Shown: piece by piece, positions 47,189-56,435 of the stretch
Layout: every line of letters begins with the position of its first letter
How positions within the stretch are numbered: position 1 is the stretch's first letter
From: Callipepla californica brunnescens
Lineage: Eukaryota > Chordata > Aves > Galliformes > Odontophoridae
Length of the DNA stretch: 64,000 nt
NCBI GenBank assembly: GCA_023055505.1
Contig: JALIRH010000007.1
Span: 18,655,152-18,719,151 of the forward strand
Reading direction: 5' to 3'
The notes under the pieces: model-generated
Seen by the model: only the letters and a program-made list of their open reading frames with translations
The model's database searches: none
What the model was told of the DNA's origin: nothing
Program-made: the position numbers and the translations under genes

Positions 47189-47331
47189 GAATCACAAAAC
47201 AGTTGTTTCCAAACACAGATGATGCTTTAATAAGGCGAATGATGGGACAAAAACTGAACAATTGCACCAAGAAGCCAATTTTAAGCAAAGATCTTAACTC
47301 AGGTGCTTTTCAGAAGCATGCTTTTTGGTAA
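47189..47331 (+). CDS. BEND6: BEND6 BEN-domain exon, second half, with stop inside a donor site
   Basis: GA from this exon completes Gly, followed by ITKQLFPNTDDALIRRMMGQ, KLNNCTKKPILSKDLNS and GAFQKHAFW, then TAA (47329-47331). The BEN helix and NTDD..IRRM.GQKLNNCTKK agree with human as recalled (VTKQLFPNTDDVSIRRMIGQ). The human tail after LNS is a short QDIK, so the GAFQKHAFW tail is local. The acceptor is TTTTGCAG. The TAA overlaps a near-consensus splice donor, TTG|GTAAGT (GT at 47328-47329), so the exon can either stop here or be spliced on after base 47327 in phase 2. Confidence 0.92.
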
Positions 47332-47888
47332 GTCTTTTGTATATACTGTAGCCTGCGATGTAGAACTCCATGTACCGCCCTGTAGGAACACAAAGTACAC
47401 CTGTACAAAGAGTACATAATTCTAAAGCAGTGCAGCTTGGTGTTACAGCACAAAAAAGTTGCTCATTCCACGTAAAGCATCACAAATTACATGAGAAGAC
47501 AGAAGTAAATGCACGAGTTCCTTTGATCGATGTGTGTGTCAGATTTATTCTTATCTGCCTTTCTTATTATTTTCTACAGATTCTTCATAGTTCAGGCAAT
47601 GCCGTTTGCAAGATAACTGTTGTGCCTTAATTAACCCACAAGTAAAGATAGAGAACACAGTTCTCTATTTAGTGCCCGCTGATAAAATTACTGTATGAGA
47701 GCTGAACTAACATTCTTTTATGAACAGAAAAGTTTAAATTATCAGGGTAAGAAATTATTAATTAACATCTTTCTTCCTATAGGCATCCTTAACCTTGTGA
47801 AGAAGACTAATCTAAAATTGCTGAGCTCATCCCTATTGTCAGTCAGCTACTCGAGTAGTACTCTTTCCATACATATGAAACATACATA

Positions 47889-48090
47889 TCACAATAGTTG
47901 GGGTTGAGAAGGACATCTGGAGTTCGTCTAGTCAAAGCCCTGCTGCTCAAAGTAGGATTACCTACACCAGGTTGCTCAGAGCTGTCTCCAGTTGGGCTTT
48001 GAATACACTCAGAGTACTCCCCAACCTCTGTAGGCAACGTGTGACAGTGCTCAGTCGCCTCTCACAGTGGAAAAATGTTCCTAAGTTCAA
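47889..48090 (-). mobile_element. Degenerate CR1 LINE 3' fragment
   Basis: Reverse, diverged: GGGGTTGAGAAGGACATCTG, CACCAGGTTGCTCAGAGCTG and CACAGTGGAAAAATGTTCCT still follow the CR1 order. Confidence 0.8.
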
Positions 48091-48418
48091 GTTGTCCATA
48101 GACTTTTGTAACAAAAACCTTATTTGGTGAGAGTGTGCAGACATCTGAAGTCTCTGTAGAGAGAAATATCCCACATGTATTAGATTGTTTGTATAAATAT
48201 ACCCATGCACACACCATACACACAACACTGAAAAAGTATAGACAGCTCTTCTGGGAATGATGGGGAGAACAGCATGAGAGATTAAAATTAGTGGGACAGG
48301 GAGAACAGATTTTTCTTAGACTTTCCATGCTGAAATAATATATATATGTATTTATAGTTTAGTTGTAGTATGCATGTTTCAAAGACAGATTTACAACTAT
48401 AACATGCTATATAACAGA

Positions 48419-48424
48419 AATAAA
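48419..48424 (+). terminator. AATAAA, candidate polyadenylation signal for the BEND6 short form
   Basis: This AATAAA lies about 1.1 kb after the TAA at 47329. It is a plausible end for the transcript that keeps the short C-terminus, but it is a common hexamer and no cleavage site can be proved. Confidence 0.3.
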
Positions 48425-49609
48425 GATAATTGGCTATGTTACAAACACAGCTGTTTGAAAAGTAGTTAACATTGTTCTCTTAGCCACCTTCTCTGTGAAC
48501 AACCAGAGGTTTGTGAATTAATACCCGAGAAATACTCAGATAGCATCTGTTGGGAGAATGCACACACACAGGTTTTCTTATCTGGAAACAGTAAGCAAAT
48601 GCACCAGCCTAGCTGAAGTACAGTTTACAGTGTAAGTATTTTTCTCCAAGGCTTCATAACACAAAGGTCTTCTGTATTTGAAACGTACAGAGTGCATTTA
48701 TTCATTGTAGTACTCGTCCTTGACCCAGAAGATAAAGATAACAGCATAGAAGGACAGAGTTAATCTTCTCTGAAAATATGAAATGCTACATACATTATAT
48801 TTATGGTCTCTGGTCATCCATAAATGTTGCTAATCCTCATGTCTTCCCATGCTGTACAGTATTCCTGGAGTCCTGGCAGGAGGATCTTGAGCTAGCACAG
48901 ATATAGTTCTGCCTTGCTCTAAAATGCTGCCTGAAGACTTTTCAATTTAAACTTCATATCTTAAAATAAAAATGTATTTGTCTATTGTTTTTATGTACTT
49001 ACGTAAAATTCATTCCAGTATCCACTGAACCCAGTGCAAACACTGCCTGCATAGTCTCTCTGGAGTGGATGCTTTTTAGAATGCATTTGTAATGGTTTAA
49101 CTTTACACCTGTTCAGAATTTCTTCACTCTAAAAGCATTTAAATACATTGCAACCCATCGTCCCCACGGTAATGGTGCTGTTTCCTTAACTCAGATGACA
49201 CAGACTTTCTCTGTAGGAAAATCACGAAAATTTAAGTGCTCACAAAGTTCCACTTTGATTTGCTTCAAGAAAAAATCCTGCTGTGCAGGCCCTTAGTGAC
49301 AACTTACTTGTTAATAACAAATTGGTTATAACCTATCAAACTGGTGATACTGCAGTTGGGATCTCCTCATTCCCTGTCCACCTTTCTCCAGCGTACTGTT
49401 ATCGTTCAGGAAAAAGAGTTTGGATTAAAATCTGAGAGGTGCTCTTGTCTCAGATCCATTCGGCTGAGATGAAAGAAGGAAAAAGGGAATGTATGAATGG
49501 AGAAAACTAGTTAACTAGCTGATAAACCCTGCTGCTTGGGAGCTATGAACAGTAGTAATTGCATATTTGATGTTAATGTTGCACACTCAGTTATAAACTG
49601 TCTTGACAG

Positions 49610-49874
49610 TGGTTCAGCAGCTGCTCCTCAGGGCATCATCCCTTTGGCTGTTCCTCCCAGCACGCAAGACCAGCAGGATGATGATACACCAGCTGCTAAT
49701 GCACAAATTCAGCAAAGCCACAGCCATCTGACTCCTCCACCTCTCAGCACCCAAGGTGAGCAGGAGTGTTTCAAACCGATTTCTGAGGAGGAGTCTCGTC
49801 TCTCCAGAAGCTCACAAGCGCCCTCTGCCAGCCAGGGTTGTGGACAGGACCTCAGGAGTTCAGGCAAGGAATAA
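49610..49874 (+). CDS. BEND6: Possible alternative C-terminal exon of BEND6
   Basis: This is a candidate exon. CTTGACAG is followed by T GGT TCA, and the T completes the TG left by the 47327 donor to give Cys; the frame then stays open for 87 codons to TAA at 49872. The product (GSAAAPQGIIPLAVPPSTQD, then QQDDDTPAANAQIQQSHSHL and a Ser/Glu/Gln-rich end) looks like a disordered, low-complexity tail. Pro/Gln/Ser content is high but nothing is recognised. The pyrimidine tract before the acceptor is weak. If used it would make a BEND6 of about 444 residues. It could instead be a chance open frame. Confidence 0.35.
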
Positions 49875-50955
49875 CAGAACGTACTTCGTGCCAATTCAAG
49901 TTACCGCTGGAGATGAAGGAGTAGTATAAAATTAAAATGAAATAATAGCTATTGGGCCTAGCACCGTTGGACAGAGATACTGCAAGCAGAGTAGAAGCTT
50001 GGGAGCCATTTGCTCAAGTGAAAATCCCTCAGCATAGAAAGAAATGAAGGCATATTAATATCTTTGGCTTTAAGATATTATTAAATATATGCATGTTATA
50101 CTGTAATTCAGAAATATATAAACTTGACCCAAAGAATACAAGTACTGCTCCCTTTAGTTAGGAAAACACCGCATTATTTAAAGTAACACCAAGAGAATTT
50201 GTAAGAGAATCCTTAATTCCCTTACTTTCACCTTGACTGCTGATGGAAAACTGCTTTGCTGATCACAGAAAGCTATTACATACTGACACAAAAGTGATAC
50301 TGAAATATAAAAAGAAATACAATAGATATTTGAGGATGCTGTTTACTTAGAAGGAAGAAAAAAAATCTCAGGGCAGTGAAACTACACTTCCTGAGATCCC
50401 AACAAGAAAGTAAGCTCATTTTTAACATCCAGAATTGGGAAAGGCAATGAAAGAAGCCTCATTCCTTCTTATCTCAGGGGAAGAGTCCCCCAGGATAGCC
50501 TGTGGGGCTGTGGAGGCCATGGCTGCTCAGAGGCATTTTGCTGCTGGTGCTTTAGTTTGGAAGCTCTCATTCTCTTTTCCCTGACCATTGGGTCCAGATA
50601 GGGGTAACAGGTTTTTTTTTTTTCCTCTGTGGGCTGATTCCAGTTTGTTCTGCAGTGTGGGAAAGAGAGAAGAGCTCTCACATTTGAACGTATTTCTTCC
50701 AGAACAGAGAGTACTAATGGTTAAATCTATTTCACACTTGGCAAACAAGCAACAGATGAATCAAGATGGGGGAAAAAGAAGAAAGAAAAAACAAGAAAAC
50801 AACAACAAAAAGCAAACCATGACTAGCTTCATTAGAGGATTTCTAGAGAGAGAAACGGTATTAGGGTGAATGCAAGGGAAAAAATCAGAAGGTAAGGTTA
50901 GCAACCAAATACCTCTGAAGAGAAGTGCTGCAAACCTTCCTTAGAACAATGCACT

Positions 50956-50966
50956 AATAAAATAAA
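50956..50966 (+). terminator. Overlapping AATAAA pair, candidate polyadenylation signal
   Basis: Two overlapping AATAAA hexamers lie about 1.1 kb after the stop of the candidate 49610 exon. A further AATAAA is at 51226-51231. Any of them could end a long-form BEND6 transcript; none is certain. Confidence 0.25.
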
Positions 50967-52641
50967 CTGTAGAGAAGCCTGGATTGAATGGGGGAATAAC
51001 TAAAGTGATCTCCTAGCCTCATTCATCTCTCATGTCTATCAGTTCCTTGCGAATAGGATTAAGATGAAAGCAGATAGGACAATACGATGCAAGTTCCACC
51101 TCACTGCCATCCATAAAATGTAACTGGAGGATGTTTGCTATTATATATATTTTGTATATGTATCTGTATATACAGCGTACAAGAATGTATATAATTTATC
51201 ATATTTTTGAAGCAAATTTCTATCAAATAAAATGAAACATTACTATGTCTTAGTTCTTTATTTAAAACCAAAGGTAACTGGGGAGGAAGATGCAAAGAGT
51301 CCATCCCTACCTCTCCTCTGAAGTATATGACTGAGGTTATCCCGTGGCATAACACAAAATGAATAACTTTTACCCAAGTAACAGAAAACCTGCACTTGGT
51401 GCAAGATGACTGCAAAGGAAGAAAGTATGACTGGTCTTCCAAAACGGCACGGACAAACTTGGAGAACACAAAACTGAAGACTAAGCAGTTCCAGATTAGA
51501 AACTACAGAATTAACAGAAGGAGAGGAGAAGGCAGAACAGTTGAACACTGCTCCCAAATACTGCAGTACAATCAAAACTAATTGGCAGTGTGTAAGTGTG
51601 TCATGTCATGCAGTGTAAAATTCTGATATGTGTGACAGAGGACATGTTCTCTTCATTACTCAGCTCAGAGAACGCTGACAGCTACTGCAGAAAAGCATAA
51701 TAGCAATACTACGTGGTTTTCATGCATGTCATGTTCATATCCCCTCTTACTATGGTATATAGGTAGGAGTCAGAAAAAAATGTCCATATTTTACATGTGA
51801 AGAGTAAATGGTACGATGCAATATTAATGCTAGAGGGAAATGAATGATTAAAAAGGCCATGTTTCATTTTAAGGACCAAGGAATGAATCACGGAAATCAA
51901 AATCTGTTAAGATTCTATGAAAGCAAGTACTGATTTTCAATGCATATAATGAGTACATTGTTGCCAGAGAATATTACTGAGTCTCTCTGAGGAGGTCTGC
52001 TCAGGAACAGCTTCCACATCCTCTGAAATCCCAGGAAAGCTTTCCCAGGAAGCCTTTCACAATAATTACCTAAAATACTGTAGCTTTTGAATCAGAGTTT
52101 TGCTAGCATACTGCAAGAGCTGACATGATCGAGTGTATCAGTTCTCATACTGTTCATATTCAAATGACAGTCATTTCCATAGGACATCGGTTGGAAAAAG
52201 CACTGCCACCTTGCTGTTCTTCTTGTAACCCACTACTACTGCACTTCATATTATCTATACTCACAGATAACAAGTAATTAAGTGCAAGCTACAAATAGAG
52301 TGGCTGCTACCAACTACCTGTTAGCACACTGGAGTTAGAAATGCAATATATGGAAGTCCAGGCATCAACAAGACTTCAGCGTTCTAAGTAGTGGTCAGTT
52401 TTCTGTTATTTGAATAATGAAATAAAACTGATCAAATCAGTGTTGTATATACAAGCCAACAAAAGTTATTAAGCTGCTAAATTTCTTAGCTAGTATGTTA
52501 TAATTAGCTGTCAAACAGGAAAAAAAAAAGAAAAAAAATTGATCATTTATAGGGAAGGATAATTTGGGGTTCACAGAACAGCAAATCCAGAAAATGTACA
52601 GCAAATACATATATATATTTCAGCTATTGAGAATTTAAAAA

Positions 52642-53685
52642 CATCATAGATTCAGAGAATCTTTCAAATTATTTTGCAGAGAACAGCTAGATCAGGTTGC
52701 TCAGAGTCTCGTCCAGCCTGACCTTGAATGTCTCCAGAGATGGGGCACTTCTGGGCAACCTGTTCCAGGGCCTCACCACCCTTTTTTGTAAGTACTTCCT
52801 CCTTAATCCAATCTGGATCTCCTCTTTTTTGGTTTGAAACCATTTCCCCTTGTCCTATCACAACTCTGCTAAAGAGTCTGTCCCCTTCCTTCTCACAGCC
52901 CACCTTTAGATACCTAAAGGCTGCTATCAGGTCTCCCTGGAGCCTTCTCTACTACTCCAGGCTGAACAGCCCCAGCTCTCAGCTGTCCTCATAGGAGAGG
53001 TGTTCCATCCCTTGGATCATTTTTGTGGCCCTCCTCTGGATGCACTCCATCAGGTCCACATCTCCCCTGTACTGCAGACTCCACATCTAGACGCAGTACT
53101 CCAGGTGAGGCTTCACCAGTGCAGAGTAGAGGGACAGGATCACCTCCCCCGACCTGCTGGTCATGCTTCTTTAGATGCAGCCCAGGCTACAAGAGCACAC
53201 AGCTTATTTCCAGCTTCCCATCCACCAGTACCCCGAGGTCCTTTCCAGCAGAGCTGTGCACCATCCCCAGCTTGTACTGATAGCAAGGGTTGCCACAGCT
53301 CAGGTGCAAGACTCTGCACTTAGATTTATTGAACCTCATGAGGTTCTCTTGCGCTTGCTGCTTGAGCCTGTCTAGGTCTCTCTGAGTGGCATCCCATCCC
53401 TTGGGTGTGTTGACCACACTTACACAGCCTGATGTCATTCATAAACTTGCAGAGGGTGCATTCAATCCCACTGCTGATGTCACTGATAAAGACATTAAAG
53501 AGCACTGACCCCTGAGGGACATCACTCATCACCAGTCTCCATTGAGACATTGAGCCACTGACCAGCACTCTGGGGATGATCTCACAACCAGTTCCTCATC
53601 CATCAAACAGTCCACCCATCAAATACATATCTTTCCAATCTTGAGAGAAGGATGTTATGTGTCAGTATGTCCACCTTCTGTCATA
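52642..53685 (-). mobile_element. CR1 LINE, about 1 kb, reverse
   Basis: It starts with the reversed 3' end (CATAGATTCAGAGAATC) and continues through the ORF2 C-terminus. On the minus strand NLMRFNKSKCRVLHLSCGNP and SDVPQGSVLFNVFISDISS are readable reverse-transcriptase-region pieces in different frames. The far edge near 53685 is approximate. Confidence 0.95.
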
Positions 53686-53931
53686 AAGCTGTTTCCAATG
53701 ATACATGAAATGAAGCTTTAAACTAACAGCGTAGTAACTTATAACGTGCACTACATTAATACTGACATTAAGTACCATGTGATGCATTATTTCTTCACAA
53801 AGCTCCGAGAACATCAGGCTTTAACATTCTACCCTGAATTCTTTCCCTCCTCTGTACATAGAACTTAACAAGAACTGGAGGAGTGCTGTGTGAAATCAGC
53901 TTTTTTTGTATAGACACACAACTCAAAGGTG

Positions 53932-54337
53932 ACTCCCTTATGAGGAAAGGCTGAGAGGCCTGGGGCTGTTCAGCCTTGAGAAAAGACGACTCAGAGTGGA
54001 TCTGATCCATGACTATCAACATCTACGGAGCAGGAGGCAAAGGGACGAGGCTGGACTCTTTTCTGCAGTGTGTGGTGATAGGACGAGGGGAAATGGCCAC
54101 AAACTGAAGCATAGGAAGTTCTGCACAGATGTGTGTGGGAACTTCTTCACAGTGCAGTGACGGAGCACTGGCACAGGCTGCACACAGAGGTGGTGGAGTC
54201 TCCTTCTCTGGAGACGTTCCAGACCCACCTGGACACCTACCTGTGCAACCTGGGCTAGGGAGCTGCTGTGGCAGGGGGTTGGACTTAACGATCTCTGGAG
54301 GTCCCTTCCAAACTCTACAATTCTGTGATTGTGTGAC
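53932..54337 (+). mobile_element. CR1 LINE 3' fragment
   Basis: Forward, opposite to its neighbour 250 nt to the left. It begins CTCCCTTATGAGGAAAGGCT and ends TACAATTCTGTGATTGTGTG. Confidence 0.94.
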
Positions 54338-54424
54338 ATTGCTCATGTCAGTTTACTCAAAGGCAGCGAACTGAGCAAAGGTGATTCATGCCAACTTTTA
54401 CTTTGGGTAGATCAAACCATGGGG

Positions 54425-54488
54425 TGACAGGTGGATGGTTGGGCTGGATGATCTTGAAGGCCTTTTCCAACCTTGGTGATTCTATGAG
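54425..54488 (+). mobile_element. CR1 LINE 3' tip
   Basis: A short forward piece: GTTGGGCTGGATGATCTTGA, CCTTTTCCAACCTTGGTGAT, TCTATGAG. Confidence 0.85.
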
Positions 54489-54689
54489 AGCAGGAGCAGA
54501 TACAGTTGCACACCAAAGAGGCAGAAAGCAAGTTGGGGGGGGAAAAGAAATAGTTTTAGCTGCATTTATTTTGGGATATCACCATTGAATTACAGGCCTT
54601 CAACACACCATTGAATTCGTTAATCCTCACGAGCATTTCTGGCCATTTCTCAGCTGCAGAACGCACTGGAGGCATCCTGAATGCCAACC

Positions 54690-55390
54690 CATGGCATCGC
54701 ATCCCATCCCAGCTGCTGCAGCGCATCCTGAACGCTTCGCCCCCACAGAAGCGAGGCGCGTTCTGAGCCCTGCACAGAACCGCTCCTCACGGGGGCAGCG
54801 GGCACCGCGTCCCAACGGCAGCGGCCGGGACAACGCCACAGCGCGGCGCTCACGGTCCCGCCGCCTCCGGCAGCGCACGGAGCCGCGCTCGGGTGAGCTG
54901 AGGGAGGAGGGCGAGCGATACGCGCAGAGCCCTGCCAAGGGAGGAGCCGCGGCGGCAGCACCTGCAGCGGGGAGGGGGAGCGGCAACTACAAGTCCCGGC
55001 AAGCCGCGCTCCAGCCCCGCCTTTCCCGTCGCTGCCGCCCCGAGGGGAAGAGGAAGCGGCGGGAAGGGGCGGCGGGGTGAGCGGGGCTGTGGTGGTGCGA
55101 GGGTGCGGGGCGGGGTGCAGCTGCGGCATGGCGGCACGCTGCGTTGGTTAGGGGCATGCTGGGTTAGGGGCATGCTGGGTTAGGGCCGCGGTTTGCGTGC
55201 TGCTCCGTGGGGAGGAGTGAGGCGATCCGGGTCGGAGCTGCCCGCCCGCAGCGCTGCTGGCCTGGATGCGGTCCCCGAGTGATGACGGTGGCACGGGCAG
55301 GCTGCGAACCGCTAGGGAGATGCGGAACTGCGAGCGCTGCGAAGTTAAACTTGATAAAATGCTGAGGCGCGTTTTGTTTCTGTGTAGGTA
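54690..55390 (+). promoter_or_regulatory. ZNF451: GC-rich promoter island of ZNF451
   Basis: GC and CG content rise abruptly at about 54690 and fall after about 55340, immediately before the ZNF451 start codon. It contains a YY1-like ATGGCGGC core (55128-55135), a 16-bp direct repeat (55146-55185) and no clear TATA box. A noncoding exon 1 ending near 55076 (GGCGGG|GTGAGC) spliced to 55388 is possible; equally, the 5' UTR may run on unspliced. Open frames over 100 codons here are GC-driven and not taken as genes. Confidence 0.7.
55146..55185 (+). repeat. Tandem 16-bp repeat (GGTTAGGGGCATGCTG) x 2.5
   Basis: Two exact copies of GGTTAGGGGCATGCTG (55146-55161, 55162-55177) and a partial third (GGTTAGGGC) lie inside the ZNF451 promoter island. 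Each unit contains TTAGGG and the palindrome GCATGC. Confidence 0.9.
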
Positions 55391-55471
55391 ATGGAGTCTC
55401 GCGGCTCTGCCAGCGTTTCCGAGAGCAAATCGCCGGCTTCCGAAAGCGAGGATGAGATTGAGTTTGTTGGA
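55391..55471 (+). CDS. ZNF451: ZNF451 coding exon 1: acidic N-terminus and first SIM
   Basis: The exon encodes 27 residues, MESRGSASVSESKSPASES then EDEIEFVG, in phase 0 at its end. The start ATG has G at -3 and G at +4. A possible acceptor (TTTCTGTGTAG) ends at 55387, three bases before the ATG. The donor is GTAAGT. It corresponds to human ...ENEDDIQFVSE as recalled; EIEFVG is the hydrophobic core of the first SUMO-interacting motif, preceded by acidic and serine residues. The human protein is about eight residues longer here and the first half is not conserved, so an upstream coding exon cannot be fully excluded, though no good one is visible. Confidence 0.88.
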
Positions 55472-55922
55472 GTAAGTACGTGTGGAAACGTGCTGCCCGC
55501 AGCAGCAAGCATGATCAGCAGCACGATCAAACGCCTGCAGGTCTCTGAGATCAGTGTTGCAGGCCTGCCCTTTGTCTCAGAGTAACACTTCCATTTTCAG
55601 ATTTAAAGATTATTTCATTTGGAAGTCTTTTGGGCTTTGGTGTTGGCTTTAAAGGTAGTTTCATTTGGATTTTTTTTATGTTAAAGGGGCTGTTGGCTGT
55701 TAATGTTGTGAAAACAGCAGGTGACATCACTTGGTTCCACAGAGCAGCACCTAGCGTGAGTGGGGATGCAGCGCGGTCAGTAGGAAGAATAAAAAATCCT
55801 CTTGGATGGCTTTTCTGACAGTCACGCAGTGTTTAGTTTAATGAGTGGTCTCAATGAAGTTAACGAAATGAAAGTGTTGCAAATTCTGCAATGTGGCATC
55901 CAAAACACTTTATTTATGGAGT

Positions 55923-56435
55923 TTCATAGAATGGTTTGTGTTGGAAGGGACTTTTAAGATCATCTAGATCCAACCCCCTGTTGTAGGCAGGGGCACCTCC
56001 CTCTAGACCAGGTTGCTCACAGCCCCATCCAGCCTGGCCTTGAGTGCTTCCAGGAGGAGGCATCCACAGCCTCACTGGACAACCTGTACATGTGTCTCAC
56101 CACCCTCACAGTAAAGAATTCCTTTCTAATATCTGATCTAAATCTACCCAGTTTAAGACAATTTCCTCTTGTTCTGTTGCTACCTGTCCCTCCTCAGCTT
56201 TCCTGTAGGCCCTCTTCTGGTACTGAAAGGCCACTGTGAGATCTTCTCAGAGCCTTCTCTTCTCCAGGCTGAAAAGCCATGGTTCTCTCAGCCTGTCTTC
56301 GTAGGGGAGGTGCTCCAGTTCTCTGTTTGTGTTTGTGGCCCTCCTCTGGACCTGCTCCAACAACTCCATGCCCTTCTTGTCTTGGGGGCTCCAGAACTGG
56401 GTACAGTACTCCAGGTGGGATCTCACAGAAGCAGA
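55923..56435 (-). mobile_element. CR1 LINE 3' fragment
   Basis: Reverse, starting TTCATAGAATGGTTTGTGTT, with CTCTAGACCAGGTTGCTCAC and CTCAGCCTGTCTTCGTAGGG. It lies in ZNF451 intron 1. Confidence 0.93.

Larger units (their letters stand above)
47332..49609. other. BEND6 3' region: UTR of the short form or intron of the long form
   Basis: It holds a degenerate reverse CR1 at 47889-48090, an AATAAA at 48419 and otherwise AT-rich sequence with no recognisable gene. Confidence 0.6.
29400..50966 (+). other. BEND6: BEND6 gene span (5' end inferred)
   Basis: This span covers the forward-strand BEND6 gene. The coding part is supported by exons at 40280-40475, 40581-40726, 42266-42443, 43839-44056, 45352-45544 and 47189-47331, all with GT/AG borders and matching phases. 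The 5' end is placed in the GC-rich island by analogy with human, where BEND6 starts head-to-head with DST; the noncoding first exon was not identified. The 3' end is uncertain: AATAAA signals occur at 48419-48424 (for the short C-terminus) and 50956-50966 (if the 49610 exon is used). From the first ATG the short form is 357 residues; from the human-like ATG it is 283, against 279 recalled for human. Confidence 0.8.
49875..54690. other. BEND6-ZNF451 spacer
   Basis: No gene was recognised. The left part (to about 52640) is AT-rich with possible BEND6 polyadenylation signals. The right part is mostly CR1: a 1-kb reverse copy (52642-53685), a forward copy (53932-54337) and a short forward 3' end (54425-54488). 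Human has KIAA1586 in this interval (recalled); no frame here resembles it. Confidence 0.65.

Noticed and set aside
53000..53323. Plus-strand 107-codon frame
   Set aside because: Antisense of the reverse CR1 at 52642-53685.
54691..55080. 129-codon plus-strand frame before ZNF451
   Set aside because: Composition artefact in the CpG island; it ends before the ZNF451 exon and has no resemblance to the ZNF451 N-terminus.
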